Shown: piece by piece, positions 38,699-46,378 of the stretch
Numbering within the stretch: the first letter of the stretch is position 1
Layout of the letters: every line of letters starts with the position of its first letter
DNA from: Xanthomonas sp. DAR 34887
Lineage (GTDB): Bacteria; Pseudomonadota; Gammaproteobacteria; Xanthomonadales; Xanthomonadaceae
Direction: 5' to 3'
Assembly: GCF_041245805.1 (NCBI RefSeq)
Contig: NZ_CP162490.1
Location: 4,317,001 to 4,381,000 of the forward strand
Length of the DNA: 64,000 bases
Notes under the pieces: generated by a model
What the model saw: the letters and a program-made list of their open reading frames with translations, nothing else
Databases searched by the model: none
What the model was told of the DNA's origin: nothing
Program-made: the position numbers and the translations under genes

Positions 38699-39958
38699 CT
38701 AGAGATTCTTCCGCGCCGGCACCAGCAAATTGCCGAACAGCAGGCCGGCGACCAGCGCCATCACGATATTGGTCACCGCCAGCAGCGCCGACTGCCCGCC
38801 GGGCACGTCGTGCTGCTGCACCAGGGTCAGCAGTCCGCGCAGGCTGGCGCTGCCGGGCACCAGCATGATGATGCCGGGCAGACGGATCAGCGCACCCGGA
38901 CGCTGCACCAGCCGGCCGAACAGATTGCCGGCGGCGGTCAGCGACATCGCCGACAGGAAGATCCCGACCGGGCTGCCCCAGGCCTCGCCGGCGAAGCGCG
39001 CGATCACGTAGCCGGCCACCGAGGCGGCCATCACCCACGGATAATCGCGGCCGTTGGCCTTGAACAGCAAGGCGAACGCGTACGCCGCGACCAGCAGCGA
39101 CGCCCATTCCACCCACACCGCCTGCGGCCGCGACGCGTGCACCAGCGGCTCCAGGCCCAGCAGTTGCGCCAGGGTCACCGCGATCACCGCGCCCACGGTG
39201 AGCTTGAGGATGGTGGTGACCGCGCCGGCGAAGCGCGCGGTGCCCGAGACCCAGTGCTGGCTGGTCAGTTCGTTGACCGCATTGGTCAGCGCCATCCCCG
39301 GCAGCAGCACCACCAGCGAGGCGATGATCACCGAATTGAGGTTCAGCGGCGCCACGAAGGTCGCCACCAGCGCGGCGACCACGCCGGCCAGCAGCGCCGC
39401 CAGCGCTTCGTTGGCCTCCTTGGCCGCCGGGCGCGTGTCGGTGAGCTGGGTCAACGCACCGATCAGCACGCCGATCGCGGTGGCGGTGGCGATGTCCAGC
39501 CACGGCAGCCGCCACAGCCCGGCCACGCCCAGCGCGGCCAGGCCGAAGCCGAGCACCTGCATCGCCTTCCAGCGGCGCCCGGGCGGGCGGTCCAGCTGGC
39601 GCAGCGCGGTGTGGCCCTGGGCCACGCTCATGCGCCCGCTGGCGACGTCGTCGGCGATGCGGTCGGCGACGCTGAGCTTGTGCAGGTCGTTGTCGCCCGG
39701 CGCCAGCCGCACCACGCGGGTGATGTCGCTGGAGCCGATCGCCTTGGTCGGATCGCTGAAGCTGAGGATCAGCCCGGTCGGGTTGGACCAGGGTTCGCAA
39801 TCCAGGTCCAGCTGCTGCGACAGCGCCACCACCGCCGCCTCCAGGCGTTGCGCGGTGGTGCCGTAGGTGTGCAGACGGCCGGCGATTTCGGAGACGAAGG
39901 CGATCCGTTGCGCATAGGTGGCGCTGGCGGAGGGATTGGCGATGGGCGCGGCTTGCAT
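38699..39958 (-). CDS. ThrE/YjjP-type threonine/serine exporter
   Basis: 419 residues from ATG 39958 (MQAAPIANPS). Single-chain form joining the YjjP part (DUF1212: cytosolic start about 25-135 then helices to about 250) to the YjjB part (about 270-415). About ten hydrophobic segments. Related proteins export threonine and serine in Corynebacterium (ThrE) or succinate in E. coli (YjjPB); the substrate here cannot be told from sequence. Divergent from the mla operon with a short (about 97-bp) shared promoter region. Confidence 0.85.
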   Translation of the reverse strand: MQAAPIANPSASATYAQRIAFVSEIAGRLHTYGTTAQRLEAAVVALSQQLDLDCEPWSNPTGLILSFSDPTKAIGSSDITRVVRLAPGDNDLHKLSVADRIADDVASGRMSVAQGHTALRQLDRPPGRRWKAMQVLGFGLAALGVAGLWRLPWLDIATATAIGVLIGALTQLTDTRPAAKEANEALAALLAGVVAALVATFVAPLNLNSVIIASLVVLLPGMALTNAVNELTSQHWVSGTARFAGAVTTILKLTVGAVIAVTLAQLLGLEPLVHASRPQAVWVEWASLLVAAYAFALLFKANGRDYPWVMAASVAGYVIARFAGEAWGSPVGIFLSAMSLTAAGNLFGRLVQRPGALIRLPGIIMLVPGSASLRGLLTLVQQHDVPGGQSALLAVTNIVMALVAGLLFGNLLVPARKNL

Positions 39959-40055
39959 GTCGGCTAGTATGGCGCGAACCCCGCGCACAGCCACCCTGTG
40001 GCGAACGACGACATTGCGGTGCAGGCGAAACAGGTATGCTCGCGCCCGGACACCC

Positions 40056-41168
40056 ATGATCGAACCGCAACCGCCAACACTCAGCCAGGACGACCGAGAC
40101 CCCACGCGGGTGCGGCTGTCCGGCAGTTGGACGCTGGCCACCGCGCTGGCGTCGTCCGACGTGCTGCGCACGCTGCCGGCCGGCATCACCGGCATCGACG
40201 CCAGCGGCATCGGCCAGCTGGATTCGGCCGGCGTGCTGCAGCTGATGCGCTACGCCACCCGCAACGGCATCGCCCACGACGCGCTGAACTTCCGCCACGA
40301 CCACCAGGCGCTGGTCTGCACCATCGAGGACGTCGCCGACGACCGCCCCAAACGCAAGCGCGACTATGGCTTCGCCGCGGCGCTGGAGCGCCTGGGCTAT
40401 GCGGTGCACCGCAACGGCAAGGAAATCGTCGCCCTGGTCGGCTTCCTCGGCGAGACCCTGGTCAAGATGCTGCGTCTGGTGCACGAACCGCGGCGTTTCC
40501 GCCTGACCTCCACCGTGCACCATATGGAACAGGTCGGGCTGGACGCGGTGCCGCTGGTCGCGCTGCTGTCCTATCTGGTCGGCGCGGTGATCGCGTTCCT
40601 GGGCTCGACCATCCTGCGCGACTTCGGCGCCGAGATCTACGTGGTGGAACTGGTCAGCATCGCCTTCCTGCGCGAGTTCGCGGTGCTGCTGACCGCGATC
40701 GTGCTGGCCGGGCGCACCGCCAGCGCGTTCACCGCGCAGATCGGCGCGATGAAGGCGCGCGAAGAGGTCGACGCGATCCAGACCCTGGGCCTGGACCCGA
40801 TGGACCTGCTGGTGATCCCGCGACTGGTGGCGCTGCTGGTGATGCTGCCGCTGCTGACCTTCGTGGCGATGATCGCCGGCCTGGCCGGCGGCGTCACTGT
40901 CGGCGCCTTCGACCTGGGTATCCCGCCGCAGATGTACCTGGCGCGCATGCACGAGACCATCCAGCTGCGGCACATGCTGGTCGGCCTGTCCAAGGCGCCG
41001 ATCTTCGCCATCGTGATCGGCCTGATCGGTTGCCTGGAAGGCCTGCGCGTAGAAGGCACCGCGCAATCGGTCGGCGAGCGCACCACCTCCAGCGTGGTGC
41101 AGACGATCTCGCTGGTGATCATCATCGACGCGATCGCCGCGCTGTGGTTCATGAACGTAGGCTGGTGA
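40056..41168 (+). CDS. mlaE: Mla lipid ABC transporter permease with N-terminal STAS domain (MlaE/MlaB fusion)
   Basis: 370 residues from ATG 40056. Residues about 15-95 look like a STAS domain of the MlaB type (IDASGIGQLDSAGVLQL), normally a separate protein. Residues about 125-370 are the MlaE permease with its DUF140 hydrophobic core and the conserved GAMKAREEVDAIQTLGLDP loop. MlaFEDB moves phospholipids between the MlaC carrier and the inner membrane to keep outer-membrane asymmetry. First gene of an operon mlaE-mlaF-mlaD-lipoprotein. Confidence 0.92.
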   Translation: MIEPQPPTLSQDDRDPTRVRLSGSWTLATALASSDVLRTLPAGITGIDASGIGQLDSAGVLQLMRYATRNGIAHDALNFRHDHQALVCTIEDVADDRPKRKRDYGFAAALERLGYAVHRNGKEIVALVGFLGETLVKMLRLVHEPRRFRLTSTVHHMEQVGLDAVPLVALLSYLVGAVIAFLGSTILRDFGAEIYVVELVSIAFLREFAVLLTAIVLAGRTASAFTAQIGAMKAREEVDAIQTLGLDPMDLLVIPRLVALLVMLPLLTFVAMIAGLAGGVTVGAFDLGIPPQMYLARMHETIQLRHMLVGLSKAPIFAIVIGLIGCLEGLRVEGTAQSVGERTTSSVVQTISLVIIIDAIAALWFMNVGW

Positions 41169-41172
41169 GATG

Positions 41173-41287
41173 AGGCCGGGATTCGAAATTGGGGATTGGG
41201 GATTCGTAGAAAGCGGGCGCCATGCGCTGCCTGGCCGGGAGCCATTGCTTTGACAAATCCCGACTCCCCAATCCCGAATCCCGAATT
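41173..41287. repeat. GGGATTN inverted-arm repeat between mlaE and mlaF
   Basis: Arms at 41173-41207 and 41254-41287, spacer about 46 bp. The second arm runs into the coding start of mlaF. Confidence 0.85.
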
Positions 41288-42065
41288 GGCCATCTCGGTA
41301 CGCGGCCTGCTCAACCGCTTCGGCACCCAGACCGTGCACGAAGACCTGGACCTGGACGTGCGCCGCGGCGAGATCCTCGGCGTGGTCGGCGGCTCGGGTA
41401 CCGGCAAGTCGGTGCTGATGCGCAGCATCCTCGGCCTGCGCGAGCCCGATGCCGGCCGCATCAATGTGCTCGGCGTGGACACCGAGTCCAGGCGCCGCGA
41501 AGACCGCCTGCACGTGGAGCGCAATACCGGCGTGCTGTTCCAGGACGGCGCGCTGTTCTCCTCGCTGAGCGTGGGCGAGAACGTGCAGGTACCGCTGAAG
41601 GAGCACTTCGGCGAACTGCCCGACAGCTGGCATTACGAACTGGCGCTGCTGAAGGTGAAACTGGCCGGACTGCCGGCCGATGCGATCAACAAGCTGCCCT
41701 CGCAGCTGTCCGGCGGCATGCGCAAGCGCGCCGGGCTGGCGCGCGCGCTGGCGCTGGACCCGCCGCTGCTGTTCCTCGACGAGCCCACCGCCGGGCTGGA
41801 CCCGATCGGCGCGGCCGCCTTCGACCGCCTGATCCGCACCCTGCAGGAAGCGCTGGGCCTGACCGTGTTCCTCATCACCCACGACCTGGACACCTTGTAC
41901 GCTATCTGCGACCGCGTGGCGGTGCTGGCCGACCGCAAGGTCATCGCCACCGCGCCGCTGGCCGAGATCGAGCAGGTCGACCACCCCTGGATCCAGGATT
42001 ATTTCCACGGCCCGCGCGCGCGCGCGGCCCGCGACGCCAAAACCGCCTGGACCGAGACCCACTGA
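41250..42065 (+). CDS. mlaF: Mla lipid transporter ATPase MlaF
   Basis: About 271 residues. ABC ATPase: Walker A GGSGTGKSV (about residues 48-56), Q-loop FQDGALFS, signature LSGGMRKRAGLARA, Walker B LLFLDEPTAGLDP and the His switch ITHDLD. The start is uncertain: no ATG precedes the domain, only TTG codons at 41250 and 41286, plus one at 41196. The repeat arm encodes the first residues (NPDSPIPNPE) if 41250 is used. The repeat may have overwritten the original start. Works with the MlaE permease and the MlaD ring. Confidence 0.9.
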   Translation: MTNPDSPIPNPELAISVRGLLNRFGTQTVHEDLDLDVRRGEILGVVGGSGTGKSVLMRSILGLREPDAGRINVLGVDTESRRREDRLHVERNTGVLFQDGALFSSLSVGENVQVPLKEHFGELPDSWHYELALLKVKLAGLPADAINKLPSQLSGGMRKRAGLARALALDPPLLFLDEPTAGLDPIGAAAFDRLIRTLQEALGLTVFLITHDLDTLYAICDRVAVLADRKVIATAPLAEIEQVDHPWIQDYFHGPRARAARDAKTAWTETH

Positions 42066-42068
42066 GCC

Positions 42069-42995
42069 ATGGAAACCAAAGCCAACTACGTGCTGATCGG
42101 CGCCTTCACCATCGTCGCCGGGCTGGCCCTGCTGCTGTTCGGGCTGTGGGCCGCGAAGTACTCGTCCGACCGCACCTGGCAGGAGTACCGGGTGGTGTTC
42201 CGCGAGGCGGTGACCGGCCTGTCGGTGGGCAGCCCGGTGCAATACAACGGCATCGCGGTCGGCTCGATCACCGAGCTGACCCTGGCGCCGAACGATCCGC
42301 GCCAGGTGGTGGCGCGGGTGCGGCTGAATTCGACCACGCCGATCAAGAGCGACACCCGCGCCAAGCTGGGCATCACCAGCCTGACCGGTCCGTCGATCAT
42401 CCAGCTCTCCGGCGGTACCCCGGAAGCGCCGGCGCTGACCTCCATCGACACCAGCGACGCGCCGATCATCCAGACCACGCCGTCGGCGCTGCAGAACATC
42501 ACCGACACCGCCAACCGCATCGTCGAGCGGCTGGACGAAGTGCTCAGCGACCGCAACGTGGCCAGCATCACCGCCACCCTGCACAACCTGGAAACGATCA
42601 GCGGCTCGCTGGCCGACCGCGACGAAGGCATGCAGTCGCTGATCCTCAGCGCGCGCGATGCCGCGCGCAATCTGGACGTGACCCTGAAGACCACCAACGG
42701 CACCATCCAGCGCCTGGACCAGAACCTGGTGCAGCAGCTGCCGCCGATCCTGGACAAGCTGGAAAGCACGCTGAGCAAGCTGGATTCGGCGTCCGGCAAC
42801 GCCGACAAGATCTTGGGCGAGAACCGCGCGGCGATCAACAGCTTCGCCAACGACGGCCTGGGCCAGCTCGGCCCGACCCTGACCGAACTGCGCGGGCTGA
42901 TCCGCGACCTGCGCCGCGTCAGCGACCGCCTGGACAACAACCCCGCGCGCTACCTGCTCGGCCGCGACGCCCCGAAGGAGTTCAAACCCAAATGA
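42069..42995 (+). CDS. mlaD: Mla transporter substrate-binding protein MlaD (MCE domain)
   Basis: 308 residues. One N-terminal transmembrane helix (about 8-30), then the MCE domain (about 38-118; VGSPVQYNGIAVGSI), and a long helical periplasmic tail (to about 290). MCE rings form the lipid channel of the MlaFEDB complex. Longer than the E. coli MlaD of about 183 residues, because of the helical tail, as in many non-enteric proteobacteria. Starts 3 bp after mlaF; overlaps the next gene by four bases. Confidence 0.93.
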   Translation: METKANYVLIGAFTIVAGLALLLFGLWAAKYSSDRTWQEYRVVFREAVTGLSVGSPVQYNGIAVGSITELTLAPNDPRQVVARVRLNSTTPIKSDTRAKLGITSLTGPSIIQLSGGTPEAPALTSIDTSDAPIIQTTPSALQNITDTANRIVERLDEVLSDRNVASITATLHNLETISGSLADRDEGMQSLILSARDAARNLDVTLKTTNGTIQRLDQNLVQQLPPILDKLESTLSKLDSASGNADKILGENRAAINSFANDGLGQLGPTLTELRGLIRDLRRVSDRLDNNPARYLLGRDAPKEFKPK

Positions 42996-43663
42996 AGCCG
43001 ACGCGCGCCCTCCTGCTGCTCGCCGCCCCGGCCCTGCTGCTCGTTGCCGGCTGCTCCGCGCTGACCGGCGGCAGCAAGGATCCGGTGACGATCTACGCGC
43101 CCAACGTGCGCGTCGCGCCGGACCCGTCCTGGCCGCAGGTGACCTGGCAGCTGGCGATCGCCAAGCCCAGCGCCGCGCGGGTGGTCGACAGCCCGCGCAT
43201 CGCGGTGCGCCCCACCCCCGGCGAACTGCAGGTCTACAGCGGCGTCAGCTGGGCGCAGCCGGCCACCGACATGCTCGAGGACACGCTGGTGCGCGCGTTC
43301 GAGGATTCCGGCCGCATTCCCGGCGTGGCCCGGCTCGGCACCGGCATCCGCGCCGACTACAAATTGATCCTCGACCTGCGCCGCTTCGAATCCGACTACG
43401 CCGGCCACGACGTGCCCTCGGCCACGATCGAGCTCAACGCCAAATTGCTGTACACGCCCGACCAGCGCGTGGTCGTCTCGCGCACCTTCCTCGCCGCGCA
43501 ACCGGCGGCCAGCACCGCGCAGGCGCAGGTCGCCGACGCCTTCAGCCAAGCGCTGTCGCAGGTGACCGGTCAGGTGGTCGGCTGGACCCTGCAACAGGGC
43601 CAGGCCGACGCGGCGACGACCCTGGCGCCAGCGCCGAAGGTCGCACCGGCACCGCGCCGCTGA
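42992..43663 (+). CDS. ABC-type lipid transport auxiliary lipoprotein (PqiC/LipC-like)
   Basis: 223 residues from ATG 42992 (ATGA overlap with mlaD). Lipobox VAGC (Cys at about 20). The mature part matches the DUF330/ABC-trans-aux pattern: LAIAKPSAARVVDSPRIAVRPTPGELQVYSGVSWAQPATDML. Such lipoproteins pair with MCE transporters at the outer membrane, replacing the MlaA/MlaC set in some bacteria. Last gene of the operon; a repeat array follows. Confidence 0.88.
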   Translation: MKPTRALLLLAAPALLLVAGCSALTGGSKDPVTIYAPNVRVAPDPSWPQVTWQLAIAKPSAARVVDSPRIAVRPTPGELQVYSGVSWAQPATDMLEDTLVRAFEDSGRIPGVARLGTGIRADYKLILDLRRFESDYAGHDVPSATIELNAKLLYTPDQRVVVSRTFLAAQPAASTAQAQVADAFSQALSQVTGQVVGWTLQQGQADAATTLAPAPKVAPAPRR

Positions 43664-43671
43664 CCCCAAAA

Positions 43672-43965
43672 GCCCCTCTCCCACCGGGAGAGGGGTTGGG
43701 GTGAGGGTCCGGCGCGAAAGCGTCTCGCAGAGTTTGGAGGCACGAGGCTTCGCCCGTACCCTAATCCGCCCCTGCGGGGCACCTTCTCCCGAGGGGAGAA
43801 GGAGCAGCCGAGCCCCTCTCCCAGCGGAAGAGGGGTTGGGGTGAGGGTCCGACGCGAAAGCGTCTCGCGAAGTTTGGGTGCGCGAGGCTGCGCCCGCACC
43901 CTCATCCGCCCCTGAGGGGTACCTTCTCCCCCAAAAGGGGGCCATGGTCCCGATGAGAGAAGGAG
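43672..43965. repeat. CCCTCTCCC-type repeat, tandem array
   Basis: About two units of roughly 140 bp plus part of a third. Each carries the same palindromes: CCCCTCTCCC-ACC-GGGAGAGGGG or a close variant, then TTGGGGTGAGGGTCCG, then CATCCGCCCCTGCGGGGC and CTTCTCCC...GGGAGAAGG arms. Copies differ by scattered substitutions. It lies between convergent genes and matches the copy at 15.5 kb. Confidence 0.85.
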
Positions 43966-43973
43966 GCGCACGC

Positions 43974-44555
43974 CTATGCTGCAGCGATCTTCCGAAACGT
44001 CAGATTGATCCGCTCGCCGACCGGCTTCGCGGTGCGCGGCAAGGCATGCCGGTACAGGCGCTGGGTTTCGCCGCCCATCAACAGCAAGCCACCGGCGCTC
44101 AGTTCCAGCGCCTGACGCAGCGCCGGCTCCTGGCGATGGCGCAGCACGAAGCGGCGCGTGGCGCCCAGGCTCAGCGAAGCGATCAGCGGGCGCGACCCCA
44201 GTTCCCTCTCGTCGTCGCTGTGCCAACCCATCGCGTCGCGGCCGTCGCGGTAACGGTTGGCCAACACGCTGTTGAACGCGACCCCGGTCTCCGCCGCCAG
44301 CCGCTCGCGCAACGGCTGCAATGCCGGCGGCCACGGATGCGGCGCGAAGCGGGTGCCGGAATAGCGGTAGCTCGCCTCCGGGTCGCCGATCCAGCAGCTC
44401 AGCCGCGGCGAATCCACCATCCGCCCGAACAGGCGGATGCGGTGCACCTCCCACTCCACCCCGGCCAGCAAGTGCGCCATCAGCGCCGCCGCCTTGGCCG
44501 GGGCGAGCCAGCCGGGCAGCCAGCGGACGTCGGCGCCGGGCAGATCGAGTTGCAT
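43974..44555 (-). CDS. AlkB-like 2-oxoglutarate/Fe(II) dioxygenase
   Basis: 193 residues, the usual length of the short AlkB family. Iron ligands are visible as H-x-D in GWHSDDE (about residues 111-117) and a later His in LYRHALP (about 168), with the 2-oxoglutarate Arg pair in RINLTFR near the C-terminus. Would repair alkylated bases by oxidative demethylation. Stand-alone gene, head-to-head with the ETF dehydrogenase gene. Confidence 0.9.
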   Translation of the reverse strand: MQLDLPGADVRWLPGWLAPAKAAALMAHLLAGVEWEVHRIRLFGRMVDSPRLSCWIGDPEASYRYSGTRFAPHPWPPALQPLRERLAAETGVAFNSVLANRYRDGRDAMGWHSDDERELGSRPLIASLSLGATRRFVLRHRQEPALRQALELSAGGLLLMGGETQRLYRHALPRTAKPVGERINLTFRKIAAA

Positions 44556-44668
44556 CGCGCCACGCTAGCACGCCTACCGGCACCATACGCCAGCGTGCGG
44601 AATTTGCCCCGTCACGCACAAAGCCTGAAAATGCACGCAGCCAGATCGAGCCAACGGGAGCGGACCAG

Positions 44669-46312
44669 ATGACGGAATTGGAGGGCGGCGCCAGCGCGCC
44701 GGAGCCAGTGGAACGCGACGTCATGGAATACGACGTGGTCACCGTCGGCGCAGGTCCGGCCGGGCTGGCGTTCGCGATCCGGCTCAAGCAGCTCAACCCG
44801 GACATCTCGGTCTGCGTGATCGAGAAGGCCAGCACGGTCGGTGCGCAGATCCTGTCCGGGGCGGTGATCGAACCGGCGCCGCTCGACGCGCTGCTGCCCG
44901 GCTGGCGCGACGCCCCGCCGCCGATCTGCGTGCCCGCCGGCGAAGACGAGTTCTGGCACCTGAGCAAGGACGGCGGGCGCAAGTTCCCGATCGTGCCGCC
45001 GGGCATGCGCAATCATGGCAACTTCATCGTCAGCCTCGGCGCGCTGTGCGCGTGGCTGGCGCCACAGGCCGAGGCGCTGGGCGTGGAAATCTATCCGGGC
45101 TTCGCCGCCGCGCAGACCCTGCATGCCGACGACGGCACCGTGCTCGGCGTGCGCATCGGCGACATGGGCGTGGCCAAGGACGGTTCGCACAAGCCCGGCT
45201 ACACCCCCGGCATCGATATCCGCGCCAAGGTCACGGTACTGGCCGAAGGCGCGCGCGGGCACCTGACCAAGCGCCTGGTGAAACGTTTCGCGCTGGATGC
45301 CGACAGCGATCCGCAGGCCTATTCGATCGGCATCAAGGAACTGTGGCAGTTGCCGGAAGGGCGCGTGGTACCCGGCAAGATCGTGCACACCCTGGGCTGG
45401 CCGGCCGACAACAAGACCTACGGCGGCAGCTTCCTGTACCACCTGGAGAACAACCAAGTGGCGTTGGGCTACGTCAGCGGCCTGGATTACCACGATCCCG
45501 AATACCGGCCGTGGGAGGCGTTCCAGCAATGGAAGAACCACCCGATGATGAAGTCGCTGCTGGAAGGCGGCACCATCCTGTCGGCCGGCGCCCGCGCCAT
45601 CGCCAGCGGCGGCTGGCAGTCGTTGCCGAAGGTGGAGATGCCCGGCGCGCTGCTGATCGGCGACACCGCCGGCCTGCTCAACGTGCCCAAGATCAAGGGC
45701 ACCCACCAGGCGATCCGCAGCGGCATGCTTGCCGCCGAGCACCTGGCCGCCGGCGCGGCGCTGAACCCGGCAGGGTTCGACGCCAAACTGCGCGGCTCGG
45801 AGGTCATGGCCGAGCTTCGCCAGGTGCGCAATATCAAGCCCGGTTTCAAGAAGGGCATGTGGTTCGGCCTGCTCAACGGCGCCTGGGAGACCCTGGTCAA
45901 GGGTGCCTCGCCGTGGACGCTGAAGGTGACCGCCGACTGGTCGTCGCTGGACCGGCTCGGCGAACACGAACAACCCAAGCGCGACTACGTGCAGCGCGAC
46001 CTGGCGCCGCGCGACCGCCTGCAGGGCGTGTACTTCGCCGCCACCGAACACGACGAGGACCAGCCGGTGCACCTGCAGGTGCTGGACCCGCAGATCTGCG
46101 TGACCCGCTGCACCGAGGAGTACGGCAACCCCTGCACCCGTTTCTGCCCCGCCGCGGTGTACGAGATCGTCGACGACGCGGCCGGCAAGCGCCTGCAGAT
46201 CAACGCCGCCAACTGCGTGCACTGCAAGACCTGCGACATCAAGGACCCCTACGAAATCATCAACTGGGTCACCCCGGAAGGCGGCTCCGGGCCGAATTAT
46301 CAGAACCTGTGA
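44669..46312 (+). CDS. Electron transfer flavoprotein-ubiquinone oxidoreductase
   Basis: 547 residues from ATG 44669. Passes electrons from ETF (encoded by etfBA at 58.1-59.8 kb) to the quinone pool. FAD-binding GAGPAGL near residue 28, central quinone/membrane part, and a C-terminal 4Fe-4S ferredoxin-like domain with cysteines in RCTEEYGNPCTRFCP and CVHCKTCDIKDP. Length and ending (GSGPNYQNL) are typical of ETF-QO. Single gene. Confidence 0.95.
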   Translation: MTELEGGASAPEPVERDVMEYDVVTVGAGPAGLAFAIRLKQLNPDISVCVIEKASTVGAQILSGAVIEPAPLDALLPGWRDAPPPICVPAGEDEFWHLSKDGGRKFPIVPPGMRNHGNFIVSLGALCAWLAPQAEALGVEIYPGFAAAQTLHADDGTVLGVRIGDMGVAKDGSHKPGYTPGIDIRAKVTVLAEGARGHLTKRLVKRFALDADSDPQAYSIGIKELWQLPEGRVVPGKIVHTLGWPADNKTYGGSFLYHLENNQVALGYVSGLDYHDPEYRPWEAFQQWKNHPMMKSLLEGGTILSAGARAIASGGWQSLPKVEMPGALLIGDTAGLLNVPKIKGTHQAIRSGMLAAEHLAAGAALNPAGFDAKLRGSEVMAELRQVRNIKPGFKKGMWFGLLNGAWETLVKGASPWTLKVTADWSSLDRLGEHEQPKRDYVQRDLAPRDRLQGVYFAATEHDEDQPVHLQVLDPQICVTRCTEEYGNPCTRFCPAAVYEIVDDAAGKRLQINAANCVHCKTCDIKDPYEIINWVTPEGGSGPNYQNL

Positions 46313-46378
46313 GCCGCACGCTTCCGACACGATGCGGCTGCTGCGCAGCAGCCGCGTTCTTCGCCAGGTGACCTCGCG

